Origin: Rhynchopus euleeides
Lineage: Eukaryota > Euglenozoa > Diplonemea > Diplonemida > Diplonemidae
DNA: 64,000 nucleotides
Direction of reading: 5' to 3'
Assembly (NCBI GenBank): GCA_963210315.1
Contig: OY723299.1
Location: 682,001-746,000, forward strand
Positions 30,046-40,671 of the stretch are shown piece by piece. Position numbers and translations under genes: made by a program. Each line of letters starts with the position of its first letter. Within the stretch, counting starts at the first letter, position 1. Below the pieces are notes generated by a model. That model ran no database searches. It saw only the letters and a program-made list of their open reading frames with translations, and was not told the origin of the DNA.

Positions 30046-30888
30046 TCAGAGGGTGGGGTTCGTGCTCCACCCCCCGTCCACCATCAGCGCAGTCCCGGTG
30101 CAGAAGGAGCTCTCCTCGCTCGCAAGGAAGAGTGCGGCACACCCCACCTCCCGTGTCGTGCCCAGCCTGTCGATGATCGCCCCATTCATCCCCTTCACGA
30201 AATCCTCAAAGGTGAGCTCCTTGTCTGGGTTCTTCTGTTTCTCCCCGGCATAGTGCGCGTGGGTTGCGGGGGTGAGGATAGCGCCTGGGCACACCGCGTT
30301 GCAGCGAATCTTATAACGCGACCAGAGATCCAGGGCTGTGTTGCGCGTCATCTGCAGGATAGCCGCCTTCGTCACAGCGTATGTCACCATATTCGGCTGG
30401 GCGATGAAGGATGAGATGCTGGAGATGTTGACGATAGCCCCAGTCCCATCGTGCGCCATATGTGGCACGGCGTAGCGCAGCACCAGCGCATGCCCCTTGA
30501 TGTTCGCAGAGAGGGTAGCATCCCAGTCGTGTCCTGTCGCCGTCAGGACATCGCGGAAGACGAACCTTGCGGCGTTGTTCACAACAGCGGTTATCCGCCT
30601 GCCCCATCGCGCGGCGATGACCTCCATGGAGCGACGCAGCTCCGCCTCGCATGTGATGTCGCAACGGACACGGAGGATGCAGTCCTCCACAAAGGCAAGG
30701 CCCTTCTCTGCGAAGGATTCGCGGATCGCCTCCAGCGTGCCATCCAGGGGCTGCAGGTCGAGCAGGGCGAGGCACGCCCCGTGTTCTGCGAACACGGTGG
30801 CGATGCCTCTGCCGATGCCGCTGGCGGCGCCGGTGACAACGCATACCTTGTCGAGCAGGCGGGTGTCGCGGACAGCAGACGCGGACAT
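30046..30888 (-). CDS. Short-chain dehydrogenase/reductase (280 aa)
   Basis: It is an NAD(P)-dependent oxidoreductase of the classical SDR family. The start ATG at 30888 (MSASAVRDTRLLDK) follows a pyrimidine tract ending CTAGGCCCTCAG. The cofactor-binding TGAASGIG is at 19-26, NNAA at 104-107, and the catalytic set is N129, S156/157, Y170 and K174 (YAVTK). The C-terminus carries the usual CPGAILTP and LMVDGGW segments. The length is typical. The pattern resembles bacterial-type 3-oxoacyl reductases and polyol or sugar dehydrogenases; the substrate cannot be told. No targeting peptide is evident, so it is probably cytosolic. A broken copy lies 4 kb downstream. Confidence 0.93.
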   Translation of the reverse strand: MSASAVRDTRLLDKVCVVTGAASGIGRGIATVFAEHGACLALLDLQPLDGTLEAIRESFAEKGLAFVEDCILRVRCDITCEAELRRSMEVIAARWGRRITAVVNNAARFVFRDVLTATGHDWDATLSANIKGHALVLRYAVPHMAHDGTGAIVNISSISSFIAQPNMVTYAVTKAAILQMTRNTALDLWSRYKIRCNAVCPGAILTPATHAHYAGEKQKNPDKELTFEDFVKGMNGAIIDRLGTTREVGCAALFLASEESSFCTGTALMVDGGWSTNPTL

Positions 30889-33800
30889 GGCTGAGGGCCT
30901 AGAGGGGGCAGAGACACGGCACAGACACAGGCACACCCTCAGAGGCTGTGTGGTATATATGGAAGAGCTACAGCAACAAGCGCAAGCACCATCACAAAGA
31001 GCGGTGAGTGTGTGGGGGGCGGAGGGGAGGGAGGGGGGTGGACAGCGGCAGGGAGTCAATCGGGAATCCACATCTCAGAAGGGAAGAGGGTCTGGTGGGG
31101 TGGGCGGATGCGGGTGGATTCACCCGAGTTCATCCACCCCCCACCTCGGCCTTCCCCCGCCTCCACCCGAGGGTGGAAGCGTGAAGGGGTGTGAGGCATG
31201 AGCGCCGACCTTGCGTGTGTCGTGCATCGCTCAAGAATATGGCAGGGGTTGTGGAAGAGAAGGGCATCGTGAGTAGCTGCCGCTAGCTGCCTCCATCCCA
31301 ATCGCAACACAATGGGACAGGGCGGCAAAACCAGCAGAACAGGAGGAAAGGGAAGGGGTCAGGGAAGGAAGTGAAAAGAAAGGACAAGAAAGGGGTGACG
31401 GCGGTGGAGCAGAACATGTGCACACACCTCGCCGAAACACCCTGGCAGGAACGGGGGACAGGGAAGACGCGGGGGAGAAAAGGTGTGGGCAACCACTGCC
31501 ACCACCACCACCCTCTCCACAGTGCATCCGCTGGTCGTCCGCCCTGATTCATAAACTGCTGATTCAAAGCCCGCAGAACACGAGCGGTGCCCGATGTTGG
31601 GAAGGAAGCCACAGACGGCTGAAAGAGCAAAGCGCATGGCCAGCGCCCGCCTAGCGAAAGGCGGACATTGCATACCGGTCGGTCCCCACTGAGTGGCGGG
31701 GAGGGAGGGTGGAAGGGAGGAAGGCAGTCTGCGTCTCTGCATGCCGCACAGCATCTGCGGCAATGCAAATGAACAGAGCCTGTTCGCATGAGTCCCGCGA
31801 AAGGGGGTGATCGACAGAGAGTATGGCAAAGAAAAACGTATATAATAATGCACGCACAGCACAGGCACAGGATCCAAATGGGCATCCCAAGAACGAGGAG
31901 GACTGGCAAAGTGGGCAGGTGCGGCATGCCACACCACAAGGGAGGGGAAAGAGGGCATCGGCACGAAACACACGCAAGCTGTGTGGGCAGCAGCGCATCC
32001 CGACACTGCAGCGTATTCTATAAGCCCCGTGCCCTCCCACACCCTGGTGCAGCCCGTGCGCCCCTCAGCTGCACAGCAGCTCCATCTCGTCCACATAGGC
32101 AGGGGCCGACCCCCACCGCCCGATGCTGACCTCCACGCTGTCGATCCCGTCGAAGGTTGTGGGCATCGGCTGAACGCCGCCGACCTGCTTCCCGTCGAGG
32201 CTGGCGCTGTACGTGCGGCTGTCCCAGTCGAACGCCACCACAACGTGCTGGAACACCCCGAGACGCACCGCATCGCTGTCGGATGACACCCAGCGCGACC
32301 ACCAGCCCGCCCCAAGCCTGTTGTGGTGCAGGCGCCCATCCCCAGCGTGCACGACCTTCACCAGACCCTGCTCCGGTGCGTGGAGGCGGAACGTCAGATG
32401 TGCGTTTGTCGACTCCACACGCGCATACACGCTGAAGTGTGCGGGCTGCAAGGTCTCGAACTTGAAGAAGGACGAACGCTCCTTCTCGTTGATCAGCATC
32501 GACCCTGCACCCGAGTGCTTCGTCTGCGTGCTCAGCGCCACGTGCCCACCTGCAGAGCGGAGCTCCTCCTCCGAGTTGAACCCGAACTCCTTCGACACGC
32601 TGCAGTTCGGGTTCCCTGTCGGTGACGGGGGCGGCTGTGACTCCGGCTGCAGCGTGTCTGTCGGGGTCGGGGTACGCGGTGTGGGTGATGCCGGTTCCGG
32701 TTCAGGTGCCCGTGTCGGTGCGGCGGTCGGTGTCGCTGTCGCCGGTGCCGGCGTAGCAGGCAGAGGCTCCGGGGCAGCCGACTGGCCGCTGCCCACACAC
32801 AGCAGCTCCATCTCGTCCACATAGGCAGGCGGCGGCCCATATGGGCTGAGGTTGACCTGCACGCTGTTGATCCCGTCCAAGCTTGTGGGCATCGGCTGAA
32901 CGTCACCGACCTGCTTCCCGTCGAGGCTGACGTTGTACGTGCGGCTGTCCCAGTCGAACGCCACCACAATGTGCTGGAACACCCCGAGACGTACCGCATC
33001 GCTGTCCGACGTCACCCAGCGTGACCAGCCCCTCCCGAGCCTGTTGTGGTGCAGGCGCCCGTCCCCAGCGTACACAATGTTCACCAGACCACGCCCCGGT
33101 GCGTGGAGGCGGAAGACCAGCTCTGTGTCCGACAAGTCCACACGCGCGTACACGCTGAAGTGTGCGGGCTGCAAGGTCTCGAACTTGAAGAAGGACGAAC
33201 GCTCCTTCTCGTTGATCAGCATCGACCCTGCACCCGAGTGCTTCGTCTGCGTGCTCAGCGCCACGTGCCCACCTGCAGAGCGGAGCTCCTCCTCCGAGTC
33301 GAACCCGAACTCCTTCGACACGACGCAGTTCGGGTTCCCTGTCGGAGGCGGGGGCTGCGGCGTCGGTGGGGCGCTCGTCGGCGGCGGCGGCAGTGCTGTG
33401 GGCGGGGCGCCTGTCGGCAGCGCTGGCACACGCACACGCACGGAGCACGTTGCCGCAGGCCCGTCAGACCCTGTGAAGGTGGCGCTCAGCGTGTACGCCC
33501 CCCCCGACATCGCACGTGTCGGGGTGAACCGCACCTCGGCGAATCCCGTGTCGCGGATCGTGGCACCCTCACGCAGCATGTGCCGCACCCCCTCCGCAGG
33601 AGCCGTGCCGCCGTACGACACACGCATCGTCCGCGCCGTGTCGTACAGCGCGTTGAAGTCCACCGCGAATGTCTCCGACAGCTCCACGACGTGCACCGTG
33701 TCCGCATCGACGGATGCCAGGCACCGCGGGGCAGAGAAGGTCGCAGAACAGTCGTTGTACATGAACTGGATGGCGGCCACGTCCCCTGGGCTCAGACCCT

Positions 33801-34033
33801 CGCGCTGCCCAATCTTCTCCGGGGAAATGATGGTGGGCCCGCGCCCCCTGGTGAAGAAGTTCGTCCCGTAGTGCATGATCGACCCGTAGTCGTACTTCCC
33901 CAGGTCCCGTGCGCGCGCCCCGTTCCGCTTGAAGTTGTGCTCCATCCCCCGCCAGATCTGCGAGAAGACGACGCGCACGAAGTTGTCGCGGTCCTTGCGC
34001 GTCTGTTCGTGAGTCAGTCCAAGCGAGTGCCCT

Positions 34034-35253
34034 GAGTCGGTTGTTACGTGGTCAGCGGCGATGGTGACGACCACCGGTCACTGCGCCACGCGTGAACAAA
34101 CACTGAACCCAAGCAGTGCCTGTCACGATTCCCACACACGGTTGTCTGCGGTGAGGAAAAGAGACGCCGTAGCGTCTCTGGAAAAACCTGCCGCTGGTTA
34201 GCAACCTGGGGTGCCACCCCCCTAAGTGTGGGGAGACCCGGTGGCTCATGGTGAGTATCCGGAAGTCCCACGCGGAGTGAGGGCAATTGGCTAGTTTTTA
34301 CCCTTTGGGAAGACACTTTGGGTAGTGCACTCCTACGTTTTTCCATCCCTTTCGGACTTCGTCCTGTCCCCCACAATTGCGAGTCCTCATCACGCACCGT
34401 GACTTACTGGACCAATCCCCCCAGTACGGTTGGATTACACTGGTTGTCCTGTAAAGTCGGACTCAGACACGCATCGGCGGGGGTCAAACCCAGCTCATCG
34501 AGCTCGGATGGATCTTCGTCACGGCTCCGTGGAGGGCAGTCGCTGCGGATGACAGGACGAGGGCGCGCCCGGCCCCCAGTGGAGGTCTTGGGATCTCGGT
34601 TCTTTGGGCTCAGGGTTCCCCCTTCATAGGCCAGGTCACCACCCCGGCTATTTCGGCTCCATGTATAAGACATTTCAGCACCGAGGTAGCCACCCCACCG
34701 CTGACTCTGTTCACCCCCCGCGCAGTGCAATGCGAGGGGATTAGCAGGGGCGCCACGTGCAGGCGTCAGGCGGCTTTACTGGGGGGGGGCAAATACAAGA
34801 GTATATGCAAATACAAGGGTATATGCTAATACAAGAGTACTCCAGAAATTGCGATTTTAAAAAGTTCACCGAGCAAATACAAGAGTATACTCTTGTATTT
34901 GCATACTAGACTTTTGGAGAACTTTTGTGGGGTTTTCATCATATTTTGTGCTTCCAATGACCTCCCCCAGGCCAGTGGGCCTCCTGTCTGGAGTCGTCAC
35001 GGTCGGGTGGGAGTCGCCTCGGGGTGGGAAAGGCCAAGAGGACGCTCGTATTGTCTATTCGGCGCCGCTGCCCCATGAGGGCCCACCCGGAGGCCACATT
35101 TCTAGTATGCAAATACAAGAGTATATACTCTTGTATTTGCATGGTAGATAACTTTTCAGCTAAAAAACAATTTTTTGAGAACCCTGAATTACGTAAGCTG
35201 GCACGGTGAATAGAAGAGTATACCCTTGTATTTGCCCCCCCCCAGTAACCCCC
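34034..35253. mobile_element. 1,220 bp insertion with 20 bp target duplication, carrying a nested element
   Basis: It is bordered by direct repeats at 34014-34033 and 35254-35273. The outer part (~740 bp) starts GAGTCGGTTGTTACG and ends TTTAACCCCC once the nested element is disregarded. It has no long frame and no clear inverted ends. A 20 bp duplication is long for a cut-and-paste element and would suit target-primed retrotransposition (a SINE-like or truncated LINE-like insert), but no poly-A tail is visible. Confidence 0.8.
34776..35248. mobile_element. 473 bp element with CAAATACAAGAGTATAC arrays (family 6)
   Basis: The inverted ends read TTACTGGGGGGGGGCAAATA at 34776 and inverted at 35248. 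TA may be the target duplication (34777-34778 and 35246-35247). Repeats of GCAAATACAAGAGTATA lie inside both ends (34790-34906 and 35107-35238). The centre is ~200 bp without coding sign. It is nested in the insertion that splits the astacin gene. Confidence 0.8.
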
Positions 35254-35719
35254 TCAGTCCAAGCGAGTGCCCTATTTCGTGGGCCGCATTGCCGGTCGAG
35301 CACGAGCGCCCAATCGACACCCAGTTCACCCCAGAGCTCCTCTTCCCGATCGGGGAGCTGCACCCGCCACCGTTGTAGAACGCCATGTACGGGCGCGGGC
35401 ACGTCGACTCTGACCGGCACCTGTTGAAGCGGAAGCACGTCTTCTGCTCCCACTCCCGCACCGCCCCGGAGATACGCGCGTCATCCTGGCGGAGAGACGA
35501 CGCCACCACGTAGTTCACCGCCTTCCCGATGGGGAACATCTGCGACCTGCCTGTGAGCGACGTCGACCCGAGTGCCTCCGCCTCACGCGCCAGCTCCGCC
35601 TCCATCCCGACACCCACCACATCGTGCCCGGAGTCAGCCCCAGGGCCCCCAGCAGCCGCCACCACCCCACAGAGCGCTATCGCTGCAACCCCGTGCCACC
35701 AGGACGCCCCTGCACGCAT

Positions 35720-37004
35720 CGTGAATCCACAGGGGGTGGGGAAGGAGGGGACGGGTACAGGTATAGGGTGTGCTCCGTGCAACCTGGATATGGGGTGTGG
35801 TGTACAGGCCTGGCAACGACAACAACAACGCAGCACACACCCACCAACAGCGGCAACTCTGAATGAGGCAAAGGAAAGGTGCCCAGTTGGTGTGGCCGTT
35901 TTCGCCCCTTCTAACTACCCTTTTTTTACTTTCTTTAGGCGTAGGTGTCAAAATTATTTCCTCCGATGAACGTCGCGGGTGGGGTCCCTTCGCTGCCAAC
36001 CACCAAACTGCAGTTGCAGTCAGAAGAGGACATCAGTGCAATGGCAACGGAAGAGCACTGGAGTGCGTTCGACAGCGGCCGTATGGCTGGCCGCATCCCG
36101 AAGTTGCTGGTGCAATTTGATTTGACAGAAACGGTGCAGTTGAAGAGGAAGTTGGGGCTTGCGTCCCTGAAAAATGGGACACATGACTCCACCGTCGCGC
36201 CGCAAGCCTGCGGCGCCGACCTGATAGTCGCCCGTCGCGAAGACAACCCTCGACGGGTTCAAAGAGAGAAGCTTCGAAGGGAACACCAGGGGGACACGAG
36301 CTGGTGTTGCTCCTTTGGGGAGAAGGAGTTGTTGAAATACAAGCCGAAGGAATCACAAGAACGACCATCACTCTTCAGTCAACTATGCATGAGGAGAGGG
36401 CGGGGGGGGGGGGGGTAGTGAAATCGAATTTGAAGAAGAGGGCGGGGGGGGGGGGGGGTGGGAGTAGGGCACCACGGTCAGCTAACCTTTTTGACAGGCA
36501 TACCCGCTTGCCGGTTTCTATCACGGGACTCTCTATTTACATCTACATTCGGCCCACCACAAGGCACCGTGTGTACAATACTCTGACACCCCTCAAGTGT
36601 TAACCTGCGCGGAAGCTGGCATGCAGGCCCCGGCCCGCCCAAACCGTACGAACCATCTCCCCCCCCCTCCTTCTAATCACACAGCGTTACATCATGACAG
36701 CCACGTTAAGCTGTTTCACCACTCAAAGCGTGCCACGCCTACACCCCTCACACCCCCCCCCCCTTTTCTTGTCCAGCAGAGGTTCGCACACACCGAGCGA
36801 AGCCTTCTCCTGGCAGATGGATGAACACCGCCTGCCACGGTTGCCACCACAAAGCGGGGAAGAGGCCCATTGAGTAACTTGCAAAAAAAATCCCCCTCCC
36901 CCCCCGCCACCCACTGCTGAACAACCCTTCACTTCACATCTGCTTGGCACAGGCAAAGCATCACCACCCACTCCACCCCACCCCACCCCAACCCCTGATG
37001 AACA
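35720..37004. other. Intergenic region, low complexity, one unassigned plus-strand frame
   Basis: A plus-strand frame at 35966-36418 (from MNVAGGVPSLPTTK) is less GC-rich than its surroundings and could be an element fragment; no family is recognised. G runs lie at 36403-36416 and 36443-36460, and C runs at about 36657-36667 and 36895-36905. No host gene is supported. Confidence 0.4.
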
Positions 37005-37628
37005 CTAGGGAACCCTCACACTGCCCTGCGCAGCTGTCGAGTGTGCCGGGTGGAATCTCTCCCGCCCGTGCCCACTGTCCATAAAGTGCCGCAACGCTGG
37101 CGCCATCGGCGGAGTGTGTGCCATTCCGGGATCAGGCGACAGCCGCCCAGGGCCTCCCGTTGCGGTGCGTGGGTGGCCCGACAGGTATGGCACCGACCCT
37201 GCCCCTGGCGCATACACAGCGCCACCCGAGGCAGGAAGGTGGTGGCGCGGTATGGAGGCAATGCTCTCATCCTGCGTCGTCTGCGCAAAGCGCACGCTTT
37301 TGGGCGTCGGGGAGGCCGTTGGATAGTGCAGAGGGCTCATTGAGGGGCTGGCTCCCTTTCTGAGGCCGCCGCACAGCCCTTCGGGCTGCTGCGCGACAAG
37401 GGTGGTCCGCACGATATCCTCAAAGGAGGTCAGCACAGGGAGGTCCTTCGCGACGATGGGCGGGGGCCCCATCTGCTGCCGGACACGCACCCCCCTTTCG
37501 TACTCCACGTTGCGCCGTTTGCCTAGCCAGTCGAACATCAGAGCGAAGCACATGAGAGCAAGTAGGCCCCCGGTAACGCATATCGCCACCAGCACAATGG
37601 CCTGGTCCTGCGATAGGTTACCTGCCAT
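37005..37628 (-). CDS. Small single-pass membrane protein (207 aa)
   Basis: The start ATG at 37628 (MAGNLSQDQ) follows a long pyrimidine tract (CTCTCTCTTCCTCTACCCC). Residues ~9-33 (IVLVAICVTGGLLALMCFALMF) form one strong transmembrane helix, followed by a basic LGKRRN stop-transfer signal. The short N-terminus is therefore probably outside or luminal and the long tail cytosolic. The tail is Pro/Ser/Gly-rich, with SPTPKSVRFAQTT-like segments that could be phosphorylated. No family is recognised. It lies just downstream of the cyclic-nucleotide-binding exon on the same strand. Confidence 0.7.
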   Translation of the reverse strand: MAGNLSQDQAIVLVAICVTGGLLALMCFALMFDWLGKRRNVEYERGVRVRQQMGPPPIVAKDLPVLTSFEDIVRTTLVAQQPEGLCGGLRKGASPSMSPLHYPTASPTPKSVRFAQTTQDESIASIPRHHLPASGGAVYAPGAGSVPYLSGHPRTATGGPGRLSPDPGMAHTPPMAPALRHFMDSGHGRERFHPAHSTAAQGSVRVP

Positions 37629-37759
37629 GGTGTCTCAGAGAGGGGTAGAGGAAGAGAGAGTGCACCCAGGTGCACCCAAATAGTGTAGGTGTGCCTGCAG
37701 AGGTGGTGGGTCGGAGTGGTGTGTGGTGGCGTGTGGCGTGCTCCAAACAGCCCAACCTC

Positions 37760-38185
37760 TCACTTGCCTGGCAGACCCGAGAAGACTGTCGACAGCCGGA
37801 TGACCTTCTTGAAGCGCTCCTTCGCAACCTGCTTGAAGGCTAGCCCCTCCTGCCCGTGGTCCTGCGTGAGGGCCGTGAAGGTCCCTCTTGTCAAGGTGGC
37901 TCTTCCCGATGGAGGTGATGGTGGCTGTGCGCGGCGTGTCGAAGATAAGCGCAATCTCTCCAAAAAAAAAGTCACTGTCCTTGAACGTGCCGACATTGCG
38001 CCCCTCAGCGCGAACCTGCAGCTCCCCCTGCGAGACGAAGTACATGCTGTCGCCCGCATCACCTTCCGCCACGATGACCTCGGCCTCGAGGTACTGCATC
38101 GGCTCCAACAGCTGCACAACCTTCGAGAGGAATTCATCGTTCTCACACTTCTTGAGGATCGGCACCTTTTTGACGAGGTCCTGCA
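37760..38185 (-). CDS. Cyclic-nucleotide-binding domain exon with a frameshift
   Basis: On the minus strand the exon begins after GTGTGTGCAG, a good acceptor, and encodes LQDLVKKVPILKKCENDEF and then a full cNMP-binding beta roll. It includes GDSMYFVSQGELQV and the phosphate-binding cassette FGEIALIFDTPRTATI with its arginine, as in PKA regulatory subunits. Just after KSHLDKRD the frame breaks. The expected continuation FTALTQDH...FKQVAKERFKKV lies in another frame, restored by removing one base near 37882. After SGLPG the sequence AAGTGAGAGG may be a stop (TGA) or a donor. No upstream exon is recognisable to the right, so the gene is truncated or spread out. It could be a pseudogene or contain an assembly error. 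Confidence 0.8.
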   Translation of the reverse strand, partial: CRTSSKRCRSSRSVRTMNSSRRLCSCWSRCSTSRPRSSWRKVMRATACTSSRRGSCRFALRGAMSARSRTVTFFLERLRLSSTRRAQPPSPPSGRATLTRGTFTALTQDHGQEGLAFKQVAKERFKKVIRLSTVFSGLPGK

Positions 38186-38854
38186 GCTGCACACACAATA
38201 GTGCACGGCATCTTCCTCTAGGCTCTGCCATCAGTCCTCCTGCGCTCCGCGGCGGTGGGGTGGCATGCACAGCACAACCTGCACTGCGAGGCCCGGCCCA
38301 GAGGCTGGAGTGATATCGGGTGCGCCGTCATGTGGTGTTCATGAACAGGCATGTAAAAGCTGCTGCAAAAGACGGGCCGCAGTGCGTGTCTCCACAGGCC
38401 CCCGGTGCAATCTGCGGCACGGAGGGAGAGAGGGGGTGTGCCGGGACGGAGGGGCGGAGGGGGCAGCACACGCTGCACGCTGCCTGTCTGCATGTCTGTG
38501 GCGGTCGCTCTTCATCCTTCCTGCTCCGCTACGGCTGGGGTGTAGGGGGAAGGTGGGGACGAGCCGCACGCATGCATATTGAAAACAACGAAAGGGCAAA
38601 AAGAGTCCGGGGTTTGTTTATGCTTACGAGCGGCAGTGTGACGTGGCCCCTGTGAATGGCGTTTCTAATACGCAGTTTTGTGTTGCTCTCTCAAAACAAC
38701 TGCGCGCGCGGCACACGCCCCCACTGACCCCTTTGCTGTGACAAGCAAGCTTTCGCCGCTTCGCACCACCGTTCAGCAGCAACCGTTCTTAGCCTGCATA
38801 ATGTTTGCTGTTGATACGCTGACGCTTCTACACAAAAAATATATATTATTAGCG

Positions 38855-38986
38855 TTAAATACTGCGGCCTTAATTTACGACCAGGGGTCAGGACCCCGAG
38901 TGGGTGTATTTCACGAGCGAAGCGAGTGAAATACACCCAAACGAGGGGTCCTGACCCCTGGGAGTAGATTAACCCGCAGTATTTAA
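38855..38986. repeat. 132 bp nested palindrome (hairpin element)
   Basis: Three nested inverted repeats share one axis: TTAAATACTGCGG (38855) with its inverse ending at 38986; CAGGGGTCAGGACCCC (38882-38897) with its inverse at 38945-38960; and GGGTGTATTTCAC (38902-38914) with its inverse at 38926-38938. The loop is 11 nt. It may be a miniature hAT-like element (CAGGG ends) or a captured long hairpin. Confidence 0.8.
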
Positions 38987-39004
38987 ATCCAATACACATG
39001 GTTG

Positions 39005-40671
39005 CATAGCGGCCGTTTTAAAAAATCCCTTGTATTTTGTGGACTTGCAAAAACGGCCGCTGATTTTCAGCATTTTAAAAAACGGCCGTTTTTTTTACCT
39101 GGGAATTTTGTATGGGGCGTGGGTCAGCAGGCGAGATCCCACCACCAGGAGTGCCTCCCCACTGCAAGGGATACCCTGCAGCAAGCATTGTGAGCGCGCC
39201 TTCAAGTATGATGCGAAGAGTTCAGACTTCGTGGACCACTTTGACGGACCGCGCCATATCAAGAAGAAGAAGAACGCAGCGTTGAAAGTGCAGAGCCAGG
39301 GAAACAGCTGGCGCTGTCGGAGTGCGATACCCTCAGTGGCAGGCTTGCAACTTCGGATCGCCCGGGGTGCGTTGTTCACCGGATCACCGGCTGGCATGGT
39401 GCATGATGCTGTCAAGAAGTGTGTCCCGAGGAGGGGCTGAACATGGTTGCGGCCAATCTAGGCACGTGTGTCGTGGATGACCGTGCAGGCAGAGGTGGGC
39501 AGGTGTCGCTCACTGGCATCAGGGCTCTTCCGACAGAGCTTTCCCTTGATCTCGGCGACAGCACCCCGGATGAGAAGGACACCGCCTTCGCTGATTTATT
39601 CCCGAAGGCACGGGCGATCATCCCGGGCAATATGCAGCACCAGCTGGATGGGTTCACGACCGCACTGGCGCTGAAGGATGTGCTGTGCCACATCTCTGAC
39701 GCAGCTGAGAGGGAGAAGCAGGCGAGCAAGACGGCACCACCGGCCGTGCGATCCCGCTTCTCTCCGACACACACTACCTGCACTGCTTGAGTGGATCTGC
39801 ACCTTGCACCACGTCCCCGGGCATTTATACAATCTTCCGGGCCCGCTGCAGGACAGCGGCCCTGCTACGTGTGCGTCGCTTCTGCGGTTGGCAGAGATGC
39901 CCACGAAATCGCTGGGCTCGAGTCCCACCTGCAGGCCGCCGTCCGCCTGACGGCACCCCTCGCATCGCTGCTCCAGAAGTACTGCGATGCGCAGCTGGGT
40001 GTGCCAACGGCGTGCCCCTGTCGACGCAGTGTACACCGACATTGAGAATGTCATCGAGAAAGTGTCTGAGGTGGGGAAGTACGACCCCCCAGTGCCCCTG
40101 GCAGGGGAGCTGGCCTGGGCTGGCGACCGCATGCGCAGAAGGTGGGACGGCACGGAATCAGGGAAGTCCTTCTGGTTTGCGGTCCGCCGTCTGTGCCCGA
40201 GCGCGTACGGCCGCATGAGTCGTAGGGGTGTCAGAACTCCGGTGCCACCTCCCCTCTGTTTCGGGGAGGTCACGAGCAGGGCCTGGGTGATCTACGACTA
40301 GGCCACCACGTTCCGAGGGTGTGCTGGATTTCTGGGACAACCCGGGGGCGAACCGGGCTGCTACACTCCTCTCTGCTCTCGGGTGTCTGCTGCTTGTCGA
40401 GCGACAGGCAGGGCGGAAGCCATTTTTCTTTGTACAGTCGACAGAGAATCGCAGTGCCCAATGTCATGTGCAGGCAACAGGGAGTTGTCAAGTGTGTTTC
40501 CTCAGCTCGGTACGGCAGCAGGAGGCGAATCTCCAAAGGAAAATAGGAGGGGGGAAAAAACGGCCGTTTTTTCGCCAACAAAACATGAAAACGGCCGTTT
40601 TTATATTTCGGTAGCGGGAACTGAGGTAGTGAATTCTCAGAAAATCCACTCCCTCCATGACGGCCGTTATG
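39005..40671. mobile_element. 1.67 kb element with AACGGCCGTT palindromes (family 7)
   Basis: The inverted ends CATAGCGGCCGT (39005-39016) and ACGGCCGTTATG (40660-40671) match at all but one base. Further copies of AAAACGGCCGTTTT lie at about 39052, 39090, 40557 and 40588. The interior carries broken frames described below. The G run typical of other families lies at about 40548 but is internal. Confidence 0.65.
39030..39790 (+). pseudogene. Possible remnant of a BED-finger/hAT-type transposase
   Basis: Two overlapping frames read PCSKHCERAFKYDAKSSDF, VDHFDGPRHIKKKKN and then ARGALFTGSPAGMVHDAVKK (39030-39440). They continue in another frame with GLNMVAANLG and a segment rich in Asp and Leu (39419-39790). 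A C-x3-C...H-x5-H finger followed by a helix with FTGSP resembles the N-terminal half of hAT-type transposases, but no catalytic motif is found and the frame is broken. This is a weak, pattern-level assignment. Confidence 0.3.

Larger units (their letters stand above)
32065..35719 (-). pseudogene. Astacin metalloprotease gene split at the zinc site by an insertion
   Basis: This is the paralogue of the intact gene at 51188-53599. The first part (35719 to about 35254) encodes the signal peptide and reads up to HEIGHSLGL. The second part (about 34033 to 32065) resumes at GHSLGLTHEQ and keeps the rest open, with the Met-turn SIMHYG and two concanavalin-like domains. A 1,220 bp insertion, flanked by the 20 bp duplication TCAGTCCAAGCGAGTGCCCT in plus orientation, lies between them, inside the HExxHxxGxxH motif. 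It reads through to RGLLGGGKYKG and a stop. Both parts are otherwise intact, so the insertion is young. Spliced removal of the insert is not supported by obvious GT-AG ends at the junctions. Confidence 0.9.
31009..35862. repeat. Segmental duplication, copy 1 (astacin locus with insertion)
   Basis: Apart from a 1,220 bp insertion at 34034-35253, this stretch matches 50095-53742 nearly base for base. The match includes ~1.05 kb of non-coding sequence downstream of the astacin gene. Differences are scattered substitutions and small indels, such as ~35 bp extra in copy 2 near 50190. The duplication is therefore recent or has been homogenised by gene conversion. Confidence 0.9.

Noticed and set aside
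31283..31939. Cys-rich minus frame downstream of the astacin genes, present in both copies
   Set aside because: Conservation is explained by the recent duplication. The frame has no recognisable domain and overlaps others; it is likely 3' UTR or spacer.
32157..34035. Plus-strand frames opposite the astacin paralogue (and again at 51336-53293)
   Set aside because: They occur only as mirrors of a well-supported protease gene and shift frames at its small indels.
34034..35253. The astacin insertion as a large intron
   Set aside because: The 20 bp direct repeat and nested element show a transposition event, the paralogue has no intron at this site, and the junctions lack paired GT-AG signals that would restore the motif.
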